Positions 1-7,389 of a stretch of DNA of 64,000 nt are shown one piece after another. The translations under genes and the position numbers were made by a program. Each line of letters opens with the position of its first letter. The stretch's first letter is position 1. This stretch comes from an uncultured Lactobacillus sp. (GTDB lineage: Bacteria; Bacillota; Bacilli; Lactobacillales; Lactobacillaceae), in contig CALFSK010000067.1 of NCBI GenBank assembly GCA_937916845.1, positions 141,920 to 205,919 on the forward strand, given 5' to 3'. The notes below the pieces were generated by a model. That model was not told the origin of the DNA and ran no database searches. It saw nothing but the letters and a program-made list of their open reading frames with translations.

Positions 1-137
1 TCGCCACATCCCTTCCATTATGCATTGTTTGTTTAATATATTATATATGATGAACGTTATTTTTAGGTATTAAAATGTTTAACAATCTTATGACTAATAA
101 TTACGAGTGTGACAATTGGGTATCAGGGCGTGATGAT

Positions 138-177
138 AAAAGCAGGTGACGCCCGAATAAAGGGGGCACCACCTGCA
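138..177 (-). terminator. Rho-independent terminator of the PspC-like gene
   Basis: A GC-rich hairpin (GCAGGTG pairing with CACCTGC, extended by a GCCC/GGGC step) is followed on the minus strand by a T run. It lies just past the stop of the leftward PspC-like gene. Confidence 0.75.
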
Positions 178-182
178 TACGA

Positions 183-377
183 TTAGCCTTCGATTGGATC
201 CTTCATTAACAACCATAAAATCAAATAAACGATGATTCCTGGAAATACGGGTGTCACGGATAAAACGATGAACAGAATCCGAGCAACGTTAGGATTCCAG
301 TTAAAATGTTCGGCTAGACCGCCGATAACGCCAGCAATGACGCTGTTGTGTGCCGAACGATGAATATCAATTTTCAT
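183..377 (-). CDS. PspC-domain small membrane protein
   Basis: A 64-residue protein with the PspC signature: GVIGGLAEHF near residues 16-25, then a single hydrophobic segment (about residues 33-58) ending LILWLLM. PspC-domain proteins act at the membrane in envelope-stress responses; in lactobacilli short stand-alone forms are common and their exact role is not settled. The ATG at 377 is preceded by an AAGGGG Shine-Dalgarno site about 8 bases away. It is divergent from the Hsp20 gene, so both share the intergenic region that holds the CIRCE and CtsR boxes. Family call is firm, physiological role is not. Confidence 0.85.
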   Translation of the reverse strand: MKIDIHRSAHNSVIAGVIGGLAEHFNWNPNVARILFIVLSVTPVFPGIIVYLILWLLMKDPIEG

Positions 378-471
378 AGTAAATACCCCTTTTTAAATCA
401 CTACCTTTAATGTAGCAGGTTTAGGTATAAACGGCTACTAATTCGCACAGGGTTTAAGGATTAACTAGGAA

Positions 472-498
472 TTAGCAGTCTGATATAGAGAGTGCTAA
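472..498 (+). promoter_or_regulatory. CIRCE element (HrcA operator)
   Basis: The inverted repeat TTAGCAGTC-N9-GAGTGCTAA matches the CIRCE consensus TTAGCACTC-N9-GAGTGCTAA with a single mismatch in the left arm. It lies upstream of the Hsp20 gene, so HrcA repression of that gene is predicted. Confidence 0.85.
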
Positions 499-540
499 TT
501 GCTTGCATCGATAAATTAAGCTGGTAGTATATATGCTGAA

Positions 541-557
541 GGTCAGGAAAGGTCAAA
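541..557 (+). promoter_or_regulatory. CtsR operator
   Basis: GGTCAGGAAAGGTCAAA is a tandem heptad repeat matching the CtsR box (GGTCAAA-N3-GGTCAAA) with two mismatches in the first heptad. It sits about 60 bases upstream of the Hsp20 start and downstream of the CIRCE element. Confidence 0.85.
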
Positions 558-619
558 TAAAATAAAACCGCCGGCCCGTTTAATTAGCCAAGCATTATGA
601 ATGAAAGGGGACTGTTAGT

Positions 620-1042
620 ATGGCTAACACTTTAATGAACAAAAATGATTTTGGTATGTTGGATCCTTTTGCACGGATGGCGCAGGATTTCTGGGCACCA
701 TTTACTAGTATGGATCAGGCATTGAAGACCGATATTGACGAAACGGATGACCGTTATCAAGTTAAGGTCGACGTTCCAGGAATTGATAAGCAGGACGTTA
801 AGTTGGATTACCGCGACAACGTATTGTCAATCAAAGTTCAGAAGAATAGCTTTGTTGACCATGAAGACAAGGATCAAAACGTTGTCATGAATGAACGTCA
901 TGCTGGCACGTTACAACGTCAGTACGTTTTACCAAACGTCGCTGCTGATAAAATCAGTGCGACCCAAACGGCTGGTGTGTTGACGATCACGTTACCTAAG
1001 ACGGCACCCGCAAAAGATGCTGGTCACATTGAAATCCAGTAA
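620..1042 (+). CDS. hsp1: Hsp20-family small heat shock protein
   Basis: A 140-residue ATP-independent holdase chaperone. The alpha-crystallin domain covers roughly residues 35-130: VDVPGIDKQDVKL opens it, and the conserved GVLTITLPK motif is at about residues 119-127. The N-terminal arm is rich in Phe and Trp (MLDPFARMAQDFWAPF), as is usual for substrate-binding arms in this family. The start has an AAAGGGG ribosome site. Monocistronic, closed by a strong terminator. Dual control by HrcA (CIRCE) and CtsR is predicted from boxes upstream. The symbol follows the L. plantarum naming of its three Hsp20 genes, and which of the three this is was judged from neighbourhood only. Confidence 0.95.
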   Translation: MANTLMNKNDFGMLDPFARMAQDFWAPFTSMDQALKTDIDETDDRYQVKVDVPGIDKQDVKLDYRDNVLSIKVQKNSFVDHEDKDQNVVMNERHAGTLQRQYVLPNVAADKISATQTAGVLTITLPKTAPAKDAGHIEIQ

Positions 1043-1061
1043 TTAACGTTATAGATAGTTG

Positions 1062-1101
1062 AAAAGCACGCGCCCGTGTGATTACGGACGCGTGCTTTTT
1101 G
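1062..1101 (+). terminator. Rho-independent terminator of hsp1
   Basis: Stem AAAAGCACGCG/CGCGTGCTTTT with a loop of about 16 bases and a T run, 20 bases past the stop codon. Confidence 0.9.
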
Positions 1102-1126
1102 CTGTCTCGGTGACCATTCTGAAGAA

Positions 1127-1140
1127 ATTTCCCGGGAAAT
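1127..1140. promoter_or_regulatory. 14-bp palindrome upstream of the MFS gene
   Basis: ATTTCCCGGGAAAT is a perfect palindrome between the hsp1 terminator and the MFS start. The identical 14-mer occurs at 16525-16538, again between a terminator and a gene start, which suggests a shared operator. Confidence 0.5.
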
Positions 1141-1230
1141 AACTGTAATTTTGTGCAAAAAATATGATAAGCTAATTATCATGACACACTTACTGAAAAT
1201 TAGTAATTACTAGATTTGGAGATGACAGAC

Positions 1231-2463
1231 GTGGATGACGCAGAACGTGAGCGTGGACCGTGGCATCGTAATTTAATTGTCCTATGGTTTTGTACGTTTG
1301 TTGCTGGAATGGCTTTTAGTGAAATTATGCCGTTTCTCTCATTATTCGTTAGTCAATTAGGTGATTTTACCAAAGCTCAGGTCACGTTTTATAGTGGTCT
1401 GGCTTTTGCTGCGGACTACGCGATTTCTGCAATTTCAGCCCCGTTATGGGGAATTATTGCGGATAAAAAAGGCCGTAAGATAATGCTGTTGCGGGCCTCA
1501 CTCGGAATGGCCGTTGCGATGGGATTGATGGGCTTTGTGACCAGTGTTTGGCAATTAATTGCTTTGCGGGCACTTCAAGGTGTTTTTGCGGGTTTCATTT
1601 CTAACGCGCAGGCGCTAGTCGCTTCGCAGACCCCACGCCAATATAGTGGTCGGGCGCTAAGTACCTTAATTACGGGGGCCGTTAGTGGGCAATTATTCGG
1701 ACCAGTTATTGGGGGCTTTTTAGCCCAACTATTTTCTATTCGTAACACCTTCTTCATTACGGCGGGCCTCTTGATGGTCGCATTTTTGCTGAGCTTGATC
1801 TTTGTTCAGGAACACTTTAAGCCGGTGGAACATCATCGGCAACCGGGTGATAGTCGCAACCCGTTAGCGGCGTTTAAAAACCCAACGCTGATCATCGTGA
1901 TGCTTTGTTCAACGGCAATTGTGCAATTTGGGAATGCGTCAATTGCGCCAATCATCAGCCTGTATGTGCGGGAATTGATGAATTATCATGGCCCCATTAC
2001 GGTGGTTGCGGGGATTATTGCCGCGCTTCCCGGAATTTCTAACATCATTGCTGCGCCGCGATTAGGGCGATACGGTGATCACCATGGTTCGGGCCGGGTG
2101 CTTGTCTTCGGCTATATTTTTGCGGTCATTATGTATTTCCCACAGGGGATCGTGACAAGCGTGATTGCGCTTGGAATATTGCGGTTTGCGATTGGGATTT
2201 CTGACGGGGCGTTGTACCCGGAGATTCAGACGGTTTTAACCAAAAATACGCCGGTCCACTTAACGTCAACGGTTTTTAGTTATAATCAATCGTTTCAAGC
2301 GATTGGGAATATGCTGGGGGCGTTACTAGGTGGAATTGTTGCGGGGTGGTTCAACTATAATGCCGTCTTCATTATGACGGCGGTATTGCTACTGATCAAC
2401 TTGGGATTAGTCTTGTGGTTAGTGCCTGAAATTTGGAAAAGGGAAAAGCGAAGTACCGAGTAG
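1231..2463 (+). CDS. MFS multidrug-type efflux transporter
   Basis: A 12-segment major facilitator of about 410 residues. The loop between helices 2 and 3 carries the MFS signature GIIADKKGRKIMLLRA, and helix 5 has the drug-exporter motif C-like run SGQLFGPVIGG, typical of proton-driven drug/H+ antiporters of the PmrA/NorA kind. I set the start at GTG 1231 because GGAG at 1218-1221 lies 9 bases before it; the upstream in-frame TTG (1216) and ATG (1222) overlap that ribosome site. Single gene, flanked by terminators. The substrate cannot be read from sequence; sugar or other efflux is possible. Confidence 0.85.
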   Translation: MDDAERERGPWHRNLIVLWFCTFVAGMAFSEIMPFLSLFVSQLGDFTKAQVTFYSGLAFAADYAISAISAPLWGIIADKKGRKIMLLRASLGMAVAMGLMGFVTSVWQLIALRALQGVFAGFISNAQALVASQTPRQYSGRALSTLITGAVSGQLFGPVIGGFLAQLFSIRNTFFITAGLLMVAFLLSLIFVQEHFKPVEHHRQPGDSRNPLAAFKNPTLIIVMLCSTAIVQFGNASIAPIISLYVRELMNYHGPITVVAGIIAALPGISNIIAAPRLGRYGDHHGSGRVLVFGYIFAVIMYFPQGIVTSVIALGILRFAIGISDGALYPEIQTVLTKNTPVHLTSTVFSYNQSFQAIGNMLGALLGGIVAGWFNYNAVFIMTAVLLLINLGLVLWLVPEIWKREKRSTE

Positions 2464-2470
2464 ACATTGA

Positions 2471-2506
2471 AGCGTTTGGGGAGCGACAGGCCCAAACGCT
2501 TTTTTG
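2471..2506 (+). terminator. Rho-independent terminator of the MFS gene
   Basis: Perfect stem AGCGTTTGGG/CCCAAACGCT with a 10-base loop and TTTTTT tail. Confidence 0.92.
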
Positions 2507-2618
2507 ATGAACAAATAAGTCGTATTAGATAATCAGGAAAAAAGCGTTGCCTTCGAGTAAGTCGAAGGGACTAAACTAGCCATATTTCAATTATAGAAGT
2601 TATGTAGAGGTGTTCAAT

Positions 2619-2744
2619 ATGGCAATTATTCAAATTTTAATGGTCGTCCTAGTTGCAACTGGATTACTTACTTTAGTAGGTGATCCCACCGTGCATGCGC
2701 AACCACAACGGATCAAACGGCAGCGATTGAATCGTAAACACTAA
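2619..2744 (+). CDS. Small membrane protein, 41 residues
   Basis: A short ORF with ATG at 2619, an AGAGG ribosome site 8 bases upstream, and a TAA stop. The product has one hydrophobic segment (residues 3-20, IIQILMVVLVATGLLTLV) and a strongly basic tail containing AQPQRIKRQR. A second small gene at 49896-50027 has the same plan and the matching tail motif AQPVRIK, which argues that both are real. No known family recognised. It stands alone between the MFS gene and the aldo/keto reductase. Confidence 0.65.
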   Translation: MAIIQILMVVLVATGLLTLVGDPTVHAQPQRIKRQRLNRKH

Positions 2745-2861
2745 CGGATGACGATTGGTCCCTGGTAATGAGCAAGTGGGTAAAATGTTTGACCCGCTCA
2801 ATCTTGGGAGTAAACTGGGTTAGGATAACGAAATAATATTGATTTTGATAGGAGCGATTTA

Positions 2862-3734
2862 ATGACGACAATTAATGCAGCCAATGCGGGAACGTATTCG
2901 TTTGATGATCAGTTCAAGGTTAATCGGCTTGGGTACGGCACCATGCAATTAACGGGTCCCGGAACTTGGGGGCCCTATGCTGATCCTGAAAATGGGGTCA
3001 AGGTGATTAAAAAGGCTTTGGAATACGGCGTCAACTTCTTTGATACGGCGGATTCGTACGGGCCATGGTTTGCGGATCGGTACTTAGCAGCCGGTTTAAG
3101 TGGTGCGCAAAACCGCGATCAAATCTTTATTTCGGATAAGGTTGGTCAAACACGGCAAGGACCAAATATTTGGACGCCACATGGTGAACCTAACTATCTG
3201 CGGCAACAAGTGGAAGTCTCAATGATGACCTTAGGAATCGATCATGAAGACCTCGTATTCTTACACCGAATCGATTCTCATTTTTCAATTGCGGACCAAG
3301 TTGGTGAATTGAAGCAGTTACAAGACGAAGGCAAGATTAAACATATCGGGTTGAGCCAAGTTACCGTGGACCAGATCAAAGAAGCTCAAAAAGTGGCTAA
3401 AATCGATGCGATTGAAAACTTGTTTAACGTTTCAGATCATCGTGATGACGACGTGGTCGATTACGCCGCTTCACAAAACATGGCGTTCTTACCATGGTTC
3501 CCATTGGCAACCGGTGAACTGGCACAGCCAGGTAGTGAGCTGAGCACCATGGCACAAAAGTACCAAGTTAGTCCTGCTCAGATTGCGTTAGCTTGGTTAT
3601 TGAAGCGGTCAGATAATATTTTGCCAATTCCTGGGACGAGTTCCGTGGAACATTTGGCAGATAACATTGCAGCGGCAAACGTTGAGTTATCGACGGCCGA
3701 CTTTAATGGATTAAGCCAATTGAGTCAAAAATAA
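2862..3734 (+). CDS. Aldo/keto reductase
   Basis: A 290-residue NADPH-dependent oxidoreductase of the (beta/alpha)8 AKR superfamily that reduces aldehydes or ketones. The catalytic tetrad is visible: Asp and Tyr in FFDTADSYG (about residues 59-67), Lys in ISDKVG (about 91-96), His in FLHRID (about 133-138). The C-terminal cofactor segment is PIPGTSSVEHLADN. The start follows an AGGAG ribosome site. A terminator follows, so it is probably monocistronic. Physiological substrate unknown. Confidence 0.9.
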   Translation: MTTINAANAGTYSFDDQFKVNRLGYGTMQLTGPGTWGPYADPENGVKVIKKALEYGVNFFDTADSYGPWFADRYLAAGLSGAQNRDQIFISDKVGQTRQGPNIWTPHGEPNYLRQQVEVSMMTLGIDHEDLVFLHRIDSHFSIADQVGELKQLQDEGKIKHIGLSQVTVDQIKEAQKVAKIDAIENLFNVSDHRDDDVVDYAASQNMAFLPWFPLATGELAQPGSELSTMAQKYQVSPAQIALAWLLKRSDNILPIPGTSSVEHLADNIAAANVELSTADFNGLSQLSQK

Positions 3735-3754
3735 TAACAATTTAAAATCATCAT

Positions 3755-3805
3755 AACCGCTCGAGATAAAACCATTTACTACTGGTTTCATCTTGGGCGG
3801 TTTGT
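3755..3805 (+). terminator. Rho-independent terminator
   Basis: A long stem of about 20 pairs (AACCGCTCGAGATAAAACCA with its GU-tolerant complement) around a short loop, ending in a T-rich tail. Confidence 0.8.
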
Positions 3806-3874
3806 TTGTGATGCTTGTTTTTAAAACGGCCGGTGGTTAAAATGGATAAACATGATTGAGAGAGGATCGATGAA

Positions 3875-4330
3875 ATGAGTACACGACTAATGAGTGAACA
3901 CCCCGCAATTTATTTAGCGGGCCCTTGGTTTACGCCGGGACAACCAGAACGTTTAGCGAAGATTGAACGGTTAATGGATGACATGGGGCTAACCTACTAC
4001 AGTCCGCGACTGGATGGCATCGATTTGACGCCTGACGCGACGGAAGCAGACCGCAATGCGGTCTTTGCGGACAACGTGTTGCATTTAAAACGGGCTAAGT
4101 TAGTGGTCGCCGTTGTTGATGGCTTTGACACTGGCACGATTTGGGAGACCGGGACGGCGTATGGTCTGGATATTCCAGTGGCCTACTACGGTGAAACTTT
4201 AGGTGAAGGCACTTTTAACGTGATGTTAGCAAAATCTGGAAAGGCCACGATTGAAAATATGGCCGATTTAAAAGCCTTTTTGCAAGATCCAACCTCAGAT
4301 GCGTTTCAATATACGGGTACCATTCGTTAA
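3875..4330 (+). CDS. Nucleoside 2-deoxyribosyltransferase
   Basis: A 151-residue protein of the NDT family, which transfers 2-deoxyribose between purine and pyrimidine bases in salvage and is typical of lactobacilli. The N-terminal IYLAGPWFTP matches the substrate-binding start of the family, and the catalytic nucleophile is probably Glu in TIWETGTAYG (about residues 88-97). Length fits the 150-170 residue family. A GAGAGG ribosome site precedes ATG 3875. Single gene with a downstream terminator. Whether it prefers purines only (type I) or both bases (type II) cannot be told. Confidence 0.9.
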   Translation: MSTRLMSEHPAIYLAGPWFTPGQPERLAKIERLMDDMGLTYYSPRLDGIDLTPDATEADRNAVFADNVLHLKRAKLVVAVVDGFDTGTIWETGTAYGLDIPVAYYGETLGEGTFNVMLAKSGKATIENMADLKAFLQDPTSDAFQYTGTIR

Positions 4331-4355
4331 TTTTGAACGAATAGTCAAAATTAAA

Positions 4356-4388
4356 AGTCATTCAGAATATTTCTGAATGGCTTTTTCT
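4356..4388 (+). terminator. Terminator of the deoxyribosyltransferase gene
   Basis: GTCATTCAGAA/TTCTGAATGGC stem followed by CTTTTTCT. It is part of a longer convergent-gene terminator block. Confidence 0.85.
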
Positions 4389-4415
4389 ATGACTATGGTC
4401 GAAACGTGGGCCAAA
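4377..4415 (+). repeat. Terminator-associated repeat, copy 1
   Basis: A 39-base stretch matching the reverse complement of 61219-61257 at 34 of 39 positions, centred on the identical run TGGTCGAAACGTGGG. Both copies sit between convergent genes and directly abut terminator hairpins. Confidence 0.75.
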
Positions 4416-4518
4416 AGGCAGTTTGTTCCGCTTAACCCAAAATCAGCGACCATTCCAGACTCAGGAATAATCGCTGATTTTACGTTAATGCTCACAAACT
4501 GACCGCCTTTTGGCCCAC
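4406..4518. terminator. Large inverted repeat between convergent genes
   Basis: GTGGGCCAAAAGGC and GCCTTTTGGCCCAC form the ends of a 113-base imperfect hairpin that also contains AAATCAGCGA pairing with TCGCTGATTT. It probably acts as a terminator or insulator for the leftward gene at 4522. Confidence 0.7.
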
Positions 4519-4521
4519 TCT

Positions 4522-5199
4522 CTAGCGTGAATTAAATTTGAAATTATGAACAAGCTTTGGAAAGATATACTGATCAGCAGCGGCAATGATGACACCGTTC
4601 ATTAGGATCGAGTAAAGGGTCCCAATGTTCACCGCCAAAACTCGGTGAGTGATCACAAACGTTATCAAAATAACGATAATTGGTGGGATGAAGTCAATCA
4701 ACTGCGATGCGGTTGCGTTTTCCTTTAAATACATAAACCGCAAAATGTTCGTTGTATCATCGTTAGGGTGCATAAAGATGTTAGCGCGTTGGTACATCGA
4801 AATGGCAATACAAAAGGCTGAAACGCCTAATATCGATAGGAGCATGCGCACAAACCATGGTAGTGCGGGTACCCCGAGCCACGTAAAACCTTTGATAAAA
4901 ATATCAATAAAATAGCTAAAAACTAGCACGTAGACGATCTCGCCCCCGAAACGAGGTAAATCTATGTGCCGAATCAGCACTTGATTAGTCAGCGCGTTGA
5001 TCAAGCCAATGATGAATAGCAAGATACCGACGTCTGGGCCAAACGCAGCGTGCAAGTTGACCGCTGCGGCCGTCCAAATACCACTGCCGACATTGGAAGT
5101 CACGCACAGTGCATTACCGCAGGCGTTTAAAGCCAAACTAAAAATTAATGCGATGATTCGGGTGGGTAACGTATTACGAGTAGGACCGTTTACCGGCAA
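4522..5199 (-). CDS. YczE/YitT-type integral membrane protein
   Basis: A 225-residue membrane protein with about five hydrophobic segments, starting LIFSLALNACGNALCVTSNVG, which resembles the YczE/YyaS family. YczE homologues are sometimes linked to secondary-metabolite regulation, but a general biochemical role is not established. The start is a TTG at 5199; GGAGGG at 5206-5211 sits 6 bases upstream, and no better start exists. Divergent from oleate hydratase and convergent with the deoxyribosyltransferase. Family assignment is moderate. Confidence 0.75.
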   Translation of the reverse strand: MPVNGPTRNTLPTRIIALIFSLALNACGNALCVTSNVGSGIWTAAAVNLHAAFGPDVGILLFIIGLINALTNQVLIRHIDLPRFGGEIVYVLVFSYFIDIFIKGFTWLGVPALPWFVRMLLSILGVSAFCIAISMYQRANIFMHPNDDTTNILRFMYLKENATASQLIDFIPPIIVILITFVITHRVLAVNIGTLYSILMNGVIIAAADQYIFPKLVHNFKFNSR

Positions 5200-5324
5200 A
5201 AAAATCCCTCCAAAAATAATGATTCGATAGTTAATCTTAAAGCATTTATTAGGCTGGTAAAAGGTGCACAGCTCATAATATTAATAGAAAGTTTAAATGG
5301 TTTTTGATTTTATGATTAAAATAA

Positions 5325-5366
5325 TTCAAACTTTGCGGTTAAACTAACGCTAACGTAAAGTTTGAA
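5325..5366. promoter_or_regulatory. Inverted repeat in the YczE/ohyA intergenic region
   Basis: TTCAAACTTT and AAAGTTTGAA are perfect 10-base arms separated by 22 bases. The 355-base gap between the divergent genes also has a smaller GTCAC/GTGAC palindrome near 5416-5426. The arms may bind a regulator of either gene. Confidence 0.4.
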
Positions 5367-5475
5367 TAGCAAGCGGTGGCGTTAATAACAAGCAGTGTTG
5401 TAGGATTGTCGTGAAGTCACTGTGACAACATTGATTAAGTTTTTATGAAAAGAAGTAAAAATTTTCAGTTCAAAC

Positions 5476-5503
5476 TGGACAAGCACTATCCAAGTTGTAT
5501 AAT
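5476..5503 (+). promoter_or_regulatory. Promoter of oleate hydratase
   Basis: -35 TGGACA (5476-5481), 16-base spacer, perfect -10 TATAAT (5498-5503), about 50 bases upstream of the ATG. Confidence 0.7.
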
Positions 5504-5508
5504 GTACC

Positions 5509-5522
5509 TGTAAGCGTTATCA
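5509..5522. promoter_or_regulatory. cre site (CcpA operator) of oleate hydratase
   Basis: TGTAAGCGTTATCA fits the cre consensus TGWAARCGYTWNCW at every position. It lies just downstream of the -10 box, where CcpA binding would block transcription, so catabolite repression is predicted. Confidence 0.8.
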
Positions 5523-5554
5523 AACGTTGAAAAACCTATTTTGGGGGCGTTATT

Positions 5555-7249
5555 ATGGTTAAAAGTAAAGCAATTATGATTGGTGCCGGGCTATCAAACA
5601 TGGCCGCGGCTGTATATTTGATTCAAGATGGTCATTGGGATGGCAAGGACATCACGTTCTACGGTGTTGATATGCACGGTGCTAACGATGGTGGTTCTAC
5701 CACTGATTTTACCAATGAGTATTGGAACAAGAATCATCCGATGGAAAACACAACGGGTTACGTTGCCCGTGGTGGTCGGATGCTGAACTACCGGACGTAC
5801 GTTGACTTAATGGATTTATTGGACCGGATTCCTTCCGTAACGGAACCAGGGATGACGGCCGCTGAAGATACACGTGATTTTGACTCGAAACACCGGACTT
5901 ACGACATTGCACGTTTGATGCAGGGTGGTAAGGGCATTATTGATGCAGGCAAGTTGGGCATGAATAACAAGGACCGGACGTTACTAAGCAAGTTAGTTTT
6001 GATGCCAGATAGCGAAGAAACTAAGCTCGATAACGTTTCAATTGCGGATTACTTCAAAGAAGATCCACATATGTTCCAAACCAACTTCTGGTACATGTGG
6101 GAAACCACGTTTGCATTCAGAACCCAAAGCTCCGTTCAGGAACTTCGGCGTTATATGCACCAAATGATTTATGAATTCACACAAATTGAACATTTGGTTG
6201 GGGTCAACCGGACCCGTTACAACCAATTTGAAAGCATGATTTTACCACTGATCAAGTACTTGGAAGCTCAAGATGTCACCTTCATCGATAACAAGATTGT
6301 TAAAGACTGGAAGTTTAAAGACACCGAAATGCAAGACGAGATCACGGTCACTGGTTTAGTCGTGGAGGATGTTAAGAGTGGTGATACCGAAGAAGTTGAA
6401 GTGGACGACGATACTGCCGTAATCTTCACGAACGGGTCAATCACCGACTCCGCAACGATGGGTGATTACAACACACCAGCACCAGAAAACATGGAATACG
6501 GGCTCAGTGCGGCACTCTGGAAGAAAGCTACTGAACGCTTCTACAACTTAGGGACGCCAGACAAGTTCTTCAATGACCGCAATGCGAGTGAATGGTCCAG
6601 CTTCACGTTGACGACTAAGAACCACTTGTTCTTAAACGAAATCGTGCGGATCACTACTCAGGAACCCGGCAATGCGTTGAACTCCTTCCTTTCAACCACG
6701 CCAATTACGCCGTTGAATCAAAAGGATGTTAACATGTCGATCGTGGTTCACCATCAACCACACTTTACGACCCAGAAGCCAAATGAAACGGTTCTTTGGG
6801 GCTACTTCCTCTACCCACGTCGCAAGGGTGAATTTGTACACAAGCCTTACATTGAGATGACTGGGAAAGAAATGGCACAAGAATTGATTGGCCAGTTATC
6901 CAAGGTTGATCCTGGTCCTGGTAACATTAAGGATAAGGAAAAAGAGATCATGGATAGCATCATTAACAATATTCCAGTTTACATGCCATATGCTTCCGCA
7001 CTCTTCAACAACCGGGCAAAGTCCGATCGTCCAGAAGTTTTGCCAAAGCATTCGACTAACTTGGCCTTCACGGGTGAATTTGCGGAACAACCTTACCAGA
7101 TGATCTTCACGGAACAAAGTGCGGTTCGTTCTGGTGAAATTGCTGCTTACCACTTTGCCGGCGTACCAATGGAAAACTTGGTTAAGACACCACGTTACGA
7201 CAAGGATCCTAAGACCTTGCTCAAAGCAACTAAGAAAATGTTTAGCTAA
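5555..7249 (+). CDS. ohyA: Oleate hydratase (myosin-cross-reactive antigen family)
   Basis: A 564-residue FAD-dependent fatty acid hydratase that adds water to cis-9 double bonds (oleate to 10-hydroxystearate; linoleate to the 10-hydroxy acid that starts conjugated linoleic acid and saturation metabolism in L. plantarum). The FAD motif IGAGLSNMAAAVYL is at residues 7-20. The family motif RGGR (about 73-76) is followed by ML rather than the EM of the best-studied OhyA enzymes. Length is typical. Its own promoter, cre site and terminator make it monocistronic. Family call is near certain; substrate preference is inferred from relatives. Confidence 0.95.
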   Translation: MVKSKAIMIGAGLSNMAAAVYLIQDGHWDGKDITFYGVDMHGANDGGSTTDFTNEYWNKNHPMENTTGYVARGGRMLNYRTYVDLMDLLDRIPSVTEPGMTAAEDTRDFDSKHRTYDIARLMQGGKGIIDAGKLGMNNKDRTLLSKLVLMPDSEETKLDNVSIADYFKEDPHMFQTNFWYMWETTFAFRTQSSVQELRRYMHQMIYEFTQIEHLVGVNRTRYNQFESMILPLIKYLEAQDVTFIDNKIVKDWKFKDTEMQDEITVTGLVVEDVKSGDTEEVEVDDDTAVIFTNGSITDSATMGDYNTPAPENMEYGLSAALWKKATERFYNLGTPDKFFNDRNASEWSSFTLTTKNHLFLNEIVRITTQEPGNALNSFLSTTPITPLNQKDVNMSIVVHHQPHFTTQKPNETVLWGYFLYPRRKGEFVHKPYIEMTGKEMAQELIGQLSKVDPGPGNIKDKEKEIMDSIINNIPVYMPYASALFNNRAKSDRPEVLPKHSTNLAFTGEFAEQPYQMIFTEQSAVRSGEIAAYHFAGVPMENLVKTPRYDKDPKTLLKATKKMFS

Positions 7250-7269
7250 TAATTAGCTATTAAAATATG

Positions 7270-7305
7270 AAACGGCGTTGTGCGATTGCACGGCGCCGTT
7301 TTGTT
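7270..7305 (+). terminator. Terminator of oleate hydratase
   Basis: Thirteen-pair stem AACGGCGTTGTGC/GCACGGCGCCGTT with a GATT loop, then TTGTTGT. Confidence 0.85.
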
Positions 7306-7389
7306 GTGTCTTTGGGGGTTCTTTTTGGAGACGTGACGGTAAGATATGGTATGCTAGAACGGCATCTTTTTAAGAGGGGAGTGGGCGCC

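Noticed and set aside
2768..2801. Hairpin TGAGC/GCTCA before the first aldo/keto reductase as an attenuator
   Set aside because: No T run follows and no partner structure was found.
5407..5428. CRP/FNR-like box upstream of oleate hydratase
   Set aside because: TTGTC/GACAA arms are present, but spacing and half-sites do not match the TGTGA-N6-TCACA or FNR consensus.
7267..7389. Longer N-terminus (41 residues) of the zinc-ribbon protein
   Set aside because: It runs through the oleate hydratase terminator and has no ribosome site; ATG 7390 has GAGGGGAG.
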